Source: Bacteroidales bacterium (GTDB lineage Bacteria > Bacteroidota > Bacteroidia > Bacteroidales > Muribaculaceae). From it: a stretch of 64,000 nt of DNA. The notes under the pieces are model-generated. The model saw only the letters and a list, made by a program, of their open reading frames with translations. It made no database searches and was not told the DNA's origin. The stretch spans positions 8,530 through 72,529 of the forward strand of contig JAAVFW010000002.1 in assembly GCA_014800535.1 (NCBI GenBank), in the 5' to 3' direction. Both the position numbers and the translations under genes were made by a program. Below are positions 32,818-41,764 of the stretch, one piece after another. Position 1 is the stretch's first letter, and every line of letters starts with the position of its first letter.

Positions 32818-34467
32818 TTAGATTACTACTATCAGATTCGCTCTTTTATACGAACGAGGCATGGTGAAGTTAAATTGCTCACCGTCAGGGAAAGTCACAG
32901 TCATTTCCTTCCCTTTGTTGCCGGTAATATTCACCCAATTGTGAGCTTTGACTCCTTCAGTCAGTACCGGGGCGGTCGACTCTTTTCCACTGAGGGCGAT
33001 TACCTTTCCTCCGGTTACGTTAAATCCGTTGGGAATGTCGCAGTCAATAGCCTTACCCTCATTTCCACCAAGAAGTAAAATGTCGCCACCGGCAATGTTG
33101 ACACCCTCTTTACCTTTCAGCGCATCATCAATCTCGGAATTAGCTGTCAGAATCGTTTCGCCACTTACGGAGACAGAAGCAGCGTTCAGAGCATCATCGT
33201 AAGCGAAAGCATGTATATTTCCGCCTGACATGGTAATGAAGAAATCACTTTCAATAGCACGCGCACCATCGCTCTTTCCTATTGAAGCCACTTTGATTGT
33301 TCCCCCTGATATCTCAACTCCTGACGTTCCCTTAATTCCCTTGGAAGAAGAGGTTGCAACAGCGTTTTGAGCAACGAAACGCTCACCGGAACATCCAACG
33401 GAAAGCTCACCGCCGGACATGCGGAAAAGTCGGGCGGCATTGATCCCTTTTCCACCCTTACCGGTAGAGCAAAGATTCAGTTTGCCACCGTTTATGAAAA
33501 TATCGGCATCAGCCTTCATGCAAGCAGGAGAAGAAGTGTCATTCTCCATATCGTCAAAGTAAGAATCGCCTGTCGTGTTCAGATTCAGCACACCGCCATC
33601 AATGCGGATATTGAGATCAGTCTTAATGGCTTTACCACCTTCACCGGAAGTGTTGCAATAAAGAAGACCACCCATCATCCAGACACCTATATCGTCTGAC
33701 ACATCACCTTTGGCATGCACACAATTCCTGACAGCATCAATCACAGCGATTGTTGTGCCCGGACGCATAGCAAAATACCCATCAGTGGCAATGCCATGAC
33801 GATAATTTCCCTTTACCTCAAGCGTTCCCTTGCCACTGAAAATCATGTCACCCTCTGTAAACAGGCAACCTTTACGGTCCTCGATAAATGAAGTTGACCC
33901 CGGACGATAATAAGGGTCGTCTGAATAGACATTGCTGTCTTCCAAACGGTTAGAAGTTTTATCGACAATGTTTATAAACGCACGTTTCTTACACTGACTG
34001 TTGATTGCCGGTCCGATTTCAGACTTGAGATTGACACCATTGAGAGTCAGCATAAATTTTGAAGCACCGTAAACTTTCAGCGACCCATTCTCTGAAGCAC
34101 CCTTGAGTTCGATTTCGACACCACTCAGGTTCTTCGATTGAAAGTCGATTGTCACATGTGCCCCGTCAATAAAAGTAGTTATACCAGTTTCAGGACTGGT
34201 CACTTCAGCCTTACTGCCTGAATAAGTTACGGTTATTTTCTTATCAAAAGTGGTCAGCTCATGATATATGTCGGAATTTACCCCGACAATATCCAACGAA
34301 CCATCCGTAGCCTTCTCCCCGTTCCATGAAGAGGGAGTAAAAGAAACATCAGGCATGTCAGCATCGCTTGTAGTCAACGAATTGTCAATATCAGGACCAT
34401 CCTGACTGCACGACACTGCAAGCAAAGGAAGAAAAGCAAAAGCTAATAATCGAAAATATTTGTTCAT
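32818..34467 (-). CDS. Cthe_2159-type carbohydrate-binding beta-helix lipoprotein
   Basis: A 549-residue lipoprotein (LLAVSC, Cys at about 20). After about 110 residues comes a long series of short beta-helix rungs with G-rich turns (LTLNGVNLKSEIGPAINSQ, GTLEVKGNYRHGIATDG, GGKAIKTDLNIRIDGGVLNL, ADIFINGGKLNL, GVEISGGTIKV and others), as in the calcium- and pectin-binding Cthe_2159 family. It is the last gene of the VTC/DUF4956/DUF2490 group on this strand. A role in binding acidic glycan at the cell surface is inference. There is no sign of catalytic pectate-lyase residues that I can defend. Confidence 0.8.
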   Translation of the reverse strand: MNKYFRLLAFAFLPLLAVSCSQDGPDIDNSLTTSDADMPDVSFTPSSWNGEKATDGSLDIVGVNSDIYHELTTFDKKITVTYSGSKAEVTSPETGITTFIDGAHVTIDFQSKNLSGVEIELKGASENGSLKVYGASKFMLTLNGVNLKSEIGPAINSQCKKRAFINIVDKTSNRLEDSNVYSDDPYYRPGSTSFIEDRKGCLFTEGDMIFSGKGTLEVKGNYRHGIATDGYFAMRPGTTIAVIDAVRNCVHAKGDVSDDIGVWMMGGLLYCNTSGEGGKAIKTDLNIRIDGGVLNLNTTGDSYFDDMENDTSSPACMKADADIFINGGKLNLCSTGKGGKGINAARLFRMSGGELSVGCSGERFVAQNAVATSSSKGIKGTSGVEISGGTIKVASIGKSDGARAIESDFFITMSGGNIHAFAYDDALNAASVSVSGETILTANSEIDDALKGKEGVNIAGGDILLLGGNEGKAIDCDIPNGFNVTGGKVIALSGKESTAPVLTEGVKAHNWVNITGNKGKEMTVTFPDGEQFNFTMPRSYKRANLIVVI

Positions 34468-34600
34468 GATGAATGGAGAAATCTTAAATCTAAGTTGTTA
34501 ATGTTGTTTTGATGATTTAAATAACGGCTGAATCAGAGTTTATTCCAACCCGCACCTCGCGAAAAGAGAGAAGCGAGGGGACAGGTCGCAGAGTTAAATG

Positions 34601-35317
34601 TCAGAGTCGGAAAGAATAACCGATGCCGATAACATTGGCGTTTGGTTCGCCCGATGCAACCCCCTGAACGAAAGTATAAAACAACTCGATGCGGTTCTTC
34701 TTATTGATTTTATATTCTGACCCGACCGAATAGCGAATCTTTTCAACAGCAGGTTCGTGTCCGAAAGCATTATACATCTCAATGTTAGCGTAAGGAGTAA
34801 ACGGACTTTTCCGTATGTTCCAGTCACAACCAAGTCGTGTGCGGACCACATGTTTGTCTTTAGGCGAGACCCACTCATCGGTTTTCTGAGTCACACCGTC
34901 GGCATCAAACTTAGGCACCCATTTCCCAACCCTATGAGTAAACTGATAACGCTCGCGAAGAGACAGCTCAAAACGTCCAAGCTTCAGCTTGCCGGTTATG
35001 GAAGCATACACTCTGTGGCGGCTAATCCAATAAGGAGGGACAATGTTTCCCTTGCGGGTTGTCTCCTCAAGAGTGTGACCTTCGATAAACTTATAACCTG
35101 CATCGACCTTAAAGAATTTCTGACGATACTCGCCCCCGACACCGATTGAGAACCGTTCCGAACTTTTGAAGGCATTGTGGGTGCGATACTCCGCCTCCGC
35201 CTCAACTCCCCATGTTTTCATGAATGACTTTTTTGCCGAAGCAGACGTCCATAACTCCTGAGCCGACATCGAAAACGATACGAGCAGGAAAAGAAAGACG
35301 AGCTTAATGATTTTCAT
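34601..35317 (-). CDS. DUF2490 outer-membrane protein
   Basis: A 238-residue protein with a signal peptide ending near SMSAQE and a series of amphipathic beta-strands (ERFSIGVGGEYRQKFFKVDA, RFELSLRERYQFTHRVG, RIELFYTFVQGV) ending in YSFRL with the aromatic/Leu C-terminus of outer-membrane barrels. It fits DUF2490, whose function is unknown. It is separated by 7 bases from the DUF4956 gene and so is part of the same transcript. A 133-base gap with one small hairpin (34555-34578) follows. Confidence 0.8.
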   Translation of the reverse strand: MKIIKLVFLFLLVSFSMSAQELWTSASAKKSFMKTWGVEAEAEYRTHNAFKSSERFSIGVGGEYRQKFFKVDAGYKFIEGHTLEETTRKGNIVPPYWISRHRVYASITGKLKLGRFELSLRERYQFTHRVGKWVPKFDADGVTQKTDEWVSPKDKHVVRTRLGCDWNIRKSPFTPYANIEMYNAFGHEPAVEKIRYSVGSEYKINKKNRIELFYTFVQGVASGEPNANVIGIGYSFRL

Positions 35318-35324
35318 AACAGAA

Positions 35325-35990
35325 TCAATTATTTTCCTTAGGAAGTTTAAAAATACGGTTTACGACGTTATCTCCGAAACGATGCTTTTCCTTATAGAAG
35401 ACCTTCAGCATCGCAGTGTCATGAAGGAAGTCGACAGCTCCAATCTGCACATCGGCAATTTCAAGACCGAGACGCTTGTTGAGGTCGTCTATAAGTTCCT
35501 GCCGTCTGTCGGGTGTTATCAGTTCAACACGGTCATAAAGCACATGTTTTTCCTCGTAGGAATTTGTGAAAGGAAGTTTCTCGCAAAGAAGGATAACAGC
35601 CAGAAAGATAAGATTTGTAATTGTAAGCTCACCATAGCTCAGACTGACTGCAAGAGCATTGATTACCGAGATGGCGATAATGACGAAAAGATAAGTCATC
35701 TCCCTGACCGACATAGACTCCGTTCGATAGCGTATGATGCCGAATATGGCAAACAAGCCCAGAGCAAACCCTATCTTAATCTTCACACTTCCCAGCAGGT
35801 AGATAAGGAAAAAGATGCTGACCGAAATCAACGCGAAAGTGAAGAAATACTCCCGCTTGCGGCTCTTGGGATAATATAATCCCGCAATGATAATGATAAT
35901 GAAGAACATATTGAAGACAAACCGCACAAGCAGAGCGGTCATGTCAGCCGCATCTATGAGCGGAGTGTTCATAAGTTCAAGATCTTCCAT
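35325..35990 (-). CDS. DUF4956 inner-membrane protein
   Basis: A 221-residue protein with four membrane helices (about 18-40, 48-66, 70-85 and 100-136) carrying the family signature LGLFAIFGIIRYRTESMSVREMTYLF (quoted in part: FGIIRYRTESMSVREMTY) and a soluble C-terminal domain. DUF4956 genes very often sit next to VTC-domain genes, as here (14 bases apart). No biochemical role is known to me; a function in moving or sensing polyphosphate is a guess from the pairing. Confidence 0.85.
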   Translation of the reverse strand: MEDLELMNTPLIDAADMTALLVRFVFNMFFIIIIIAGLYYPKSRKREYFFTFALISVSIFFLIYLLGSVKIKIGFALGLFAIFGIIRYRTESMSVREMTYLFVIIAISVINALAVSLSYGELTITNLIFLAVILLCEKLPFTNSYEEKHVLYDRVELITPDRRQELIDDLNKRLGLEIADVQIGAVDFLHDTAMLKVFYKEKHRFGDNVVNRIFKLPKENN

Positions 35991-36004
35991 TCTGTAACAA
36001 TGAG

Positions 36005-36748
36005 TTATTTAGATAATAATTTTTTAATTCTTCTTAGCCGCGGCTTAAAACGGTTGGAGCTGAGCGCGGGCGAGGTGAGAGCCATCCCGATGCAATACTT
36101 ACTGAACCCTGAAGGAAACACTCTCATTTCGCGAAGCATTTCCGCAACAGGAGAATGAGCCTTCCCATCGCGTTTAAGCTCAATAATCACCAATCCCTCA
36201 AGGTCGTAATCAAGACCCGTGTCCGGATTAGAGAATCTGAGTGACGTGTCAATAGTGATACGCTCAGTCATTTTGCGGTTGACGAGAGTTATCCGGCTGA
36301 AACTATTCTCTATTTTAGGAGAGAGAAGAGCATCATCATAACCCGCCATAGACATCAGAAAATCATGTCTGCGCTCAGCCGAGAGATTCTCATCATAACG
36401 CACTCTCTGTTTGTCGGTTCTTCCCTTATTGTTTTTTCGTTTCACCTCAAGATAATCCACACCAGAATCAAGATAACTTCTTATCCTCACCTTTTTTCTG
36501 GTCAACTTACCGTTATGATGCAGATTATACATCTCAAAATCGGGAGTGTCAAAATAGACAGTGCGATAGGGCATCACTACCTCTTCCCCAATCTGTTGAA
36601 CATAATAATCGTCTGCCGCGCGACGCAACAACTCAGCGAGCTGACGCTCCGTCATGACATATTTAGTGTCCAGACGGTTCATCAGCTTTACCCCTTTCTT
36701 GACCTTATCAAGTGAAATGGATTGGTAGTTATGGAGAAACTGTTTCAT
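36005..36748 (-). CDS. VTC-domain protein (polyphosphate polymerase-like)
   Basis: A 247-residue soluble protein of the VTC/CYTH tunnel fold. The strands carry the expected alternating basic and acidic residues: NRLDTKYVM (24-32), YRTVYFDTPDFEMY near 61-74, RKKVRIRSYLDSG near 83-95, YLEVKRKNNKGRTDKQRVRY near 98-117 and LVIIELKRDG near 185-194. In yeast Vtc4 this domain makes polyphosphate from ATP in a basic tunnel. Bacterial stand-alone forms pair with DUF4956 and often CotH-type proteins, and their reaction is less clear. First gene of its operon, with a -7 box at 36874-36881. Confidence 0.85.
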   Translation of the reverse strand: MKQFLHNYQSISLDKVKKGVKLMNRLDTKYVMTERQLAELLRRAADDYYVQQIGEEVVMPYRTVYFDTPDFEMYNLHHNGKLTRKKVRIRSYLDSGVDYLEVKRKNNKGRTDKQRVRYDENLSAERRHDFLMSMAGYDDALLSPKIENSFSRITLVNRKMTERITIDTSLRFSNPDTGLDYDLEGLVIIELKRDGKAHSPVAEMLREMRVFPSGFSKYCIGMALTSPALSSNRFKPRLRRIKKLLSK

Positions 36749-36873
36749 CGGCGAAGCCGCAAATATTGTTAACGTGTCATGACATAAAAGTCACAACCAT
36801 CTGTCCGATTTAACTGAAAAATCGGAGAAAAATTGTGTCGGGGGCATTTGCAAATTTATTTAAATTTCAGCTG

Positions 36874-36881
36874 CAAAGTTA
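36874..36881 (-). promoter_or_regulatory. -7 box for the VTC operon
   Basis: The minus strand reads TAACTTTG. The start would be near 36867, with a leader of about 120 bases. No good TTTG is seen at 19-21 bases upstream. Confidence 0.55.
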
Positions 36882-36921
36882 AATATTTACATAAATTAAC
36901 ATAATTTAACAAATTTTAACA

Positions 36922-36959
36922 TTTCGGGGGGGGTAAATGGAATATTCGTAGTAATTTTG
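36922..36959 (+). promoter_or_regulatory. Candidate fimbrial operon promoter with a G8 tract in the spacer
   Basis: A perfect -7 box TAATTTTG (36952-36959) is preceded by TTTC at 36922-36925 and eight G (36926-36933). The spacing between the TTTC and the -7 box is 26, too long. Loss of 6-7 bases would give 19-20, so tract length could switch the promoter. Confidence 0.5.
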
Positions 36960-37079
36960 CATACGATTTTTCGTTATATATATGCTCGGGCAAATTTGAC
37001 CTGAGATTTTTTATGAATTTAAATTTTTAGCCGGTGACTTTAATGTCTTGCCTGATACCTTAAAATATAGAAATATTTA

Positions 37080-37145
37080 AAAAGGTTAAATAAATCTAAC
37101 ACTTATCATATAACAAAATAAGTAACGTTCTATAAAAGGTTAAAT
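37080..37145 (+). repeat. 12-bp direct repeat upstream of the fimbrial operon
   Basis: AAAAGGTTAAAT occurs at 37080-37091 and again at 37134-37145, 54 bp apart (about five helical turns). It may be a pair of regulator binding sites in the leader or a second promoter region. Confidence 0.5.
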
Positions 37146-37202
37146 GAAGATATTACAGTTGCTTCTATAAAAATATCTAACCAACATCATAGTGCAACAA
37201 TT

Positions 37203-37835
37203 ATGAGAATCATATTTAAGGGAATAAAAAGAGTGTTCCCGGTTTGCCGGGCGGCGATGATTTTTCTCGTGCTGCTGACGGTTCAGGAATCGAAAGCTCA
37301 GTTTGCGTTGAAGACAAACTTACTATATGACGCGCTGACAACTCCTAACCTCGGAGCCGAGATTGGAATCGGAGAACGCAGTACGATTTCGCTTGTCTAC
37401 GGACTTAACCCCTGGAGTTACGATTCGGAATATGGCAGACGCAAGGCGAAGCATTGGGTGGTAATGCCCGAATATCGTTGGTGGACCTGTACGAAATTCG
37501 ACGGATACTTTATCGGTGTTCACGCGATGGGAGGTCAGTTTAATGCCGCCAACATGAATATCCCTTTGCCGGGTGTGTTTTTCTCCGGAGATAATCTCTC
37601 GAAAGGAGTTCGCGACAAACGATATGAAGGTTGGTTTGCCGGAATTGGTGTGACCTACGGTTATCAGTGGGTATTATCACGCCACTGGAACTTTGAAGCA
37701 GAAATAGGAGCCGGCTACAATTATGTCAACTATAAGAAGTTTAACTGTAGCGAATGTGGAGGTAAGATAGGAGAGGGCAACACCAATTACCTTGGAATCA
37801 CAAAACTCGGACTTTCGTTTATTTATCTATTTTAA
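37203..37835 (+). CDS. DUF3575 outer-membrane protein of the fimbrial operon
   Basis: A 210-residue protein with a signal peptide (about 15-32) and the DUF3575 pattern: FALKTNLLYDALTTPNLGAEIG (in parts: KTNLLYDA, PNLGAEIG), then PEYRWW near 83 and GYFIGVHAMGGQF. Beta-strands continue to the C-terminal LGLSFIYLF, with the terminal Phe of a barrel protein. DUF3575 genes commonly head Bacteroidales fimbrial operons; the product may be an outer-membrane component or assembly factor, but no function is proven to my knowledge. It is followed after 11 bases by the DUF3868 gene. Confidence 0.85.
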   Translation: MRIIFKGIKRVFPVCRAAMIFLVLLTVQESKAQFALKTNLLYDALTTPNLGAEIGIGERSTISLVYGLNPWSYDSEYGRRKAKHWVVMPEYRWWTCTKFDGYFIGVHAMGGQFNAANMNIPLPGVFFSGDNLSKGVRDKRYEGWFAGIGVTYGYQWVLSRHWNFEAEIGAGYNYVNYKKFNCSECGGKIGEGNTNYLGITKLGLSFIYLF

Positions 37836-37846
37836 GAGTAATCAAG

Positions 37847-39343
37847 ATGAAACGTAAATTACAGCTACTTCCAACCGTGGGCGGCATCATGATGCTGACA
37901 TCGGCGGCGGCTTTCGCCACAGGTGTAATCAAGACGGAGAACATTTCATTCAGCCGTGGAGGCGGAAAGATGCATCTCACAGCCGATTTGATTCTTGATT
38001 CACTCCGACTCAAGAGCGAACAGCAGATGTTTGTGACTCCGGTCCTGACCGGTGAAGATGGTGAAACAGCAGTTCTGCCGACAATCCTCCTGACAGGTCG
38101 AGGCATGCACTATGCTTACGAGCGTGGCACGATGCGCGACCTGAAGAAATATCGCCGTCTCTACGACATCTCGCAAGAGGTGCGTCGTGAAAACGGCAAA
38201 CCCCAGACAATCGGTTATGCCGGCTCGGTGCCCCTTGAAAAATGGATGCGCACCGGCAACGTCGAAATAGAACTGCGTTACGACACCTGCGGATGCGGCG
38301 TCTATTCCGGCTCGGCAACAGGACTTAAGATCGACACTACATTCAATCCTGTGACGGGTATGAGACTTTCTTATATCACACCGAAAGTCACTGACCTGCC
38401 GGTTTCAATCCACGAAGGACGTGCAAGAGTGCAGTTTGAAGTGGACCGCACGCAACTTCATGACAATGTCTATCGCGCACGCAACGGACAAGTCATCGAC
38501 AACCGCGAGCAGCTCAAGGTTATTTACGACTCAATCGAATATGCCTTGACCGATCCGAATGTAGAGATTGCAAAAATCGAAATTATCGGTTATGCCTCAC
38601 CGGAATCGCCCTACGAGCATAACAAGGAATTGGCAACCGGTCGTTCGCGTGCGTTGGCACAATATATCGGCAACTACGTCGGCAACAGATACAGCATCGA
38701 TCCCTCTCTGACTGATTTCGACGCTGTGCCGGAAAACTGGGCTGAGTTCCGCGAGCAGGTTGTTGCCTCCAAAGAGATTGGCGAGGCGCAACGTAAAGAC
38801 CTTCTCGAACTGATCGACAGTCCGGCGTTCGGCCCGGCAGACTATGATGCCAAGGAGCGTGAACTGAAGAACAATCCGAAGTTCAAGGAGCTATATCAGA
38901 AAAAGATATTGCCGCAATGGTTCCCCCATCTTCGTGCCACACGTTTCAGAATCAGCACACGATTGAAACCGATGACCGACGATAAACTGGCTGAAATAAT
39001 CACTGTCGCTCCTGAAAAGATGTCGCTCAATCAGATGATGCGTGTAGCACGACTCTACAAGGAAGGCTCCGACGAGTTTAACAACGTGATAGAGACAGCG
39101 CTTAAATATTATCCTGAAAGCGAAGAGGCTAACCTTAACGCCGCTGTCACAGCATTGAACAACAAAGATTATCAGCGTGCCGCGCAACTTCTTGAAAGAG
39201 CCGGCGATTCAGCTGAAGCTGTCAATGCCCGCGGTGTGCTACATGTCGCTAACGGTGAATTTGAAGAAGCCAAAAAAATATTCGAACAGATAGATAGTCT
39301 TCCGGAGGCACAGAAAAACCTCAATATGCTTGAAGACGAATAA
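37847..39343 (+). CDS. DUF3868 / OmpA-like protein with TPR-like tail
   Basis: A 498-residue exported protein. The N-terminal part matches DUF3868 (ENISFSRGGGKMHLTADLIL). The centre (about 225-300) is OmpA-like: KIEIIGYASPESPYEHNKELATGRSRA, quoted in part as GYASPESPYEHNKELATGR, with the peptidoglycan-binding pattern. The last 100 residues form short helical repeats (LNAAVTALNNKDYQRAAQLL) like TPRs. It probably anchors the fimbrial machinery to peptidoglycan (inference). It is typical as the second gene of such operons. Confidence 0.82.
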   Translation: MKRKLQLLPTVGGIMMLTSAAAFATGVIKTENISFSRGGGKMHLTADLILDSLRLKSEQQMFVTPVLTGEDGETAVLPTILLTGRGMHYAYERGTMRDLKKYRRLYDISQEVRRENGKPQTIGYAGSVPLEKWMRTGNVEIELRYDTCGCGVYSGSATGLKIDTTFNPVTGMRLSYITPKVTDLPVSIHEGRARVQFEVDRTQLHDNVYRARNGQVIDNREQLKVIYDSIEYALTDPNVEIAKIEIIGYASPESPYEHNKELATGRSRALAQYIGNYVGNRYSIDPSLTDFDAVPENWAEFREQVVASKEIGEAQRKDLLELIDSPAFGPADYDAKERELKNNPKFKELYQKKILPQWFPHLRATRFRISTRLKPMTDDKLAEIITVAPEKMSLNQMMRVARLYKEGSDEFNNVIETALKYYPESEEANLNAAVTALNNKDYQRAAQLLERAGDSAEAVNARGVLHVANGEFEEAKKIFEQIDSLPEAQKNLNMLEDE

Positions 39344-39388
39344 TGAGAATTTATAACATATTAGATAATAACTAACTGAATATAAGAA

Positions 39389-41407
39389 ATGAAATTGAAT
39401 CATCTTTTGCTGGGAGGTCTTATGGCTGGTGCTTTGGTGTCTTGCTCAGACGACTTTGCCGGCGACGAAGGTAAAATCCTTGAGAATGAAACCACCACTT
39501 ATGTGCGTCTCTCTCTCAACAATGCCGGAGGCACGCGTGCGGGAGATTATGAAAACGGCACATCCGACGAAAGTGCGGTGAAGTCGATTCTGCTTACATT
39601 CTATGACGCCGGTCGTAACTATGTCGGCAGAACCACAATCACTGTCGGCGATGACGCTGAGGTCGTACCCGGCACCCCCGACACAGGTTCTGCAAACGTC
39701 GGAACAATCGAGAGCATCCTGACTCTTGTTGCGCCCGTCAATCTTCCTGAAAATATCAACTATCCGAAATATGTGATTGCCTACGTCAATCCGACATCAG
39801 CTGCCGGCGACCTTTTGACCGACAAACTGGAAGATGCCGGAACAGTTATCCGCAGCCGTTCATCGGTTTCTCATACCGGAAACCGCACCATGAACAATTC
39901 CGTATATTTCGACTCTGAGACAGGCTACATCCGTTATGCAACTGAGGTTGACTTCCAGAAGAGCTTCTTCCCGACAATGGAAGAGGCGAAAGCTGCCGGA
40001 GATGCAACCATCAATATCACCGTTGAACGTATGGAAGCCAAAGTTCGTCTGACCAACCGTCTTGACGAACTCGAACCTGAGGATTATGAATCAGGCTCAG
40101 GTCTTGACACCGACAAGAAATATACACTTGAATTTGTGCCTGAAGCATGGTTTGTCAATGGAACCGAGCGCCGCTCTTTCCTTCTGAAAAACTATCGTAG
40201 CACACGCAACAACGTCCTTATGGGCAACTTTCCCGATGCGTCTGACTACGGAATGAAACTTCCTGAAGTTCAGAACGCATTCAGACAGAACACATCCGAC
40301 AGCCGTTACTCTGAAGTCAACGATGCGGTCAACCTCCGTTCTTACTGGGCGATTGACCCGACTTACTTCACTGATGATGCCAACGACATTTATCCCGACG
40401 TAAGTTACGATGTCAGCTACAACGGTTTCAACACCAACGGTAAGGAATACCCCCTTCAGTATCGTTCTTACGATGTTGTCACCAGAGAATGGAATGCTCA
40501 CAACAGTACAAACTACATCAAGTTTGCCGGAACCAACAAAACTCACGAATATGTGCTTGAGAACACCATGAGCTATGCAACACTCGGTTCAACCGACGCT
40601 ATGGCTTCAATGACTTCAGTGGTTCTTTTAGGTCACTATGTGGTGAAGAACGCAACGGGTGCTATTGTTTTCGACGGCTCAACAACCGACAGAACTCAGT
40701 CATTCTATGTGCGTCATGATGCCGACAATAATCGTTATGTCATGGTTTCCGACAATGAGGCGATTGACTTCTTCCTTGAACGTGCCGGCTCGACTCTGTT
40801 TGTTCAGACAATCGATAGAAATGGCAATCCTGTTCCCGGTGCTTACGAACCTCTTCGTGCAGCTCACCTCAGAGACAACCGCTATGGTGTGAATTATTCA
40901 GACTTTGAGCTTGTTTATCCCTCGACTACTGTGACAGGTGGCAAGAAGCTTTCTGAGCAGTGGCGCACAATGTCAATCAAATCGACTGCCGGTGTCTACA
41001 ACAATAAGATTTTCATCTATGATGCATCTATCGACAGTGGCAACGGTGGCTATCGTAACATCAACGATGCCGACATCCCCTCGCTTCGCACTCGCCTTTA
41101 CTCAACCTTCGGGGTGCTTGAGAAATTCCAGACCGGAAAGGCATATTTCAACGTGCCTCTGAAACATATCTGGGGTGCAGGCAGCAAAGACAATAAGTAC
41201 GACCCCAAGAAGATTGCTCTGGGTGATTACGGTGTTGTCCGCAACCACGTCTATGATCTTACAATCAATAAGATTACAGGTCTCGGAACCGGCATCGGCG
41301 ACATTAACCAGCCGATCGTGCCTCCCACCGACGATGAAAACTATTACATCAGCACACGTCTCAACATTCTTCAGTGGAGATTGGTGAGTCAGTCTGTCGA
41401 TCTTTAA
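39389..41407 (+). CDS. Mfa1-family major fimbrial subunit
   Basis: A 672-residue lipoprotein precursor (LVSC lipobox, Cys at 19), with a TRAGD sequence near residue 50 that fits the Arg cleavage site used to mature type V fimbrillins. The N-terminal domain is VRLSLNNAGGTRAG, then KSILLTFYDAGRNYVG, as in Mfa1/FimA proteins. It ends with ILQWRLVSQSVDL, the presumed C-terminal strand for polymerisation. It should form the shaft of a surface fimbria. Longer than P. gingivalis Mfa1 (about 563). It is followed by a hairpin (41429-41482) that could lower expression of the minor subunits. Confidence 0.82.
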   Translation: MKLNHLLLGGLMAGALVSCSDDFAGDEGKILENETTTYVRLSLNNAGGTRAGDYENGTSDESAVKSILLTFYDAGRNYVGRTTITVGDDAEVVPGTPDTGSANVGTIESILTLVAPVNLPENINYPKYVIAYVNPTSAAGDLLTDKLEDAGTVIRSRSSVSHTGNRTMNNSVYFDSETGYIRYATEVDFQKSFFPTMEEAKAAGDATINITVERMEAKVRLTNRLDELEPEDYESGSGLDTDKKYTLEFVPEAWFVNGTERRSFLLKNYRSTRNNVLMGNFPDASDYGMKLPEVQNAFRQNTSDSRYSEVNDAVNLRSYWAIDPTYFTDDANDIYPDVSYDVSYNGFNTNGKEYPLQYRSYDVVTREWNAHNSTNYIKFAGTNKTHEYVLENTMSYATLGSTDAMASMTSVVLLGHYVVKNATGAIVFDGSTTDRTQSFYVRHDADNNRYVMVSDNEAIDFFLERAGSTLFVQTIDRNGNPVPGAYEPLRAAHLRDNRYGVNYSDFELVYPSTTVTGGKKLSEQWRTMSIKSTAGVYNNKIFIYDASIDSGNGGYRNINDADIPSLRTRLYSTFGVLEKFQTGKAYFNVPLKHIWGAGSKDNKYDPKKIALGDYGVVRNHVYDLTINKITGLGTGIGDINQPIVPPTDDENYYISTRLNILQWRLVSQSVDL

Positions 41408-41764
41408 TGGAATAACAATGTGAAATGTATGAGAGTGGCTCATCCGGGCACTATTTCTGAAATCTTGGTGATCCACTCTCATGCAGACTCTCTTTCAGGC
41501 GGAATCCGAATGACTCCTGTCTGATATTCAAGCTGCTAAAGAAGCAACCCTACAACTCTCGACTCTCACTTACATCGCTCTCCTCTTTTTTATTTTGATT
41601 ATAACGAGCGACAACTTCGTTTTTGGTTTCATTCGTTGTGTCGCCTCAACATATAGACTAATAGTAAAGAATCAAACTGTAATCCGAAGATTCTCCTCTG
41701 CAATGAAAGGCGGTGACAATCATGAGGATCATCCGGTTTTAATTTACTCAAGATAAAAACAATC
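41408..41764 (+). other. 357-base gap inside the fimbrial operon
   Basis: The gap between the major subunit and the FimB/Mfa2-type gene has a 10-bp inverted repeat (41429-41438/41473-41482) near its start. The rest has no good promoter boxes and no coding character. It may hold a processing or attenuation site that sets subunit ratios. Confidence 0.5.
41429..41482 (+). terminator. Hairpin after the major fimbrial subunit gene
   Basis: ATGAGAGTGG (41429-41438) pairs perfectly with CCACTCTCAT (41473-41482) across a 34-base loop. There is no U run. A partial terminator or mRNA stabiliser is plausible. Confidence 0.5.

Larger units (their letters stand above)
36749..37202. other. 454-base divergent regulatory region between the VTC and fimbrial operons
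   Basis: It holds a minus-strand -7 box (36874-36881), a G8 run (36926-36933) just upstream of a plus-strand -7 box (36952-36959), and a 12-bp direct repeat (37080-37091 and 37134-37145). The rest is AT-rich, without coding character. The leader to the first fimbrial gene would be about 237 bases. Confidence 0.6.

Noticed and set aside
40097..40546. Minus-strand frame of 149 codons within the major fimbrial subunit gene
   Set aside because: It is a shadow. The plus-strand gene has a lipobox, fimbrial motifs and operon context.
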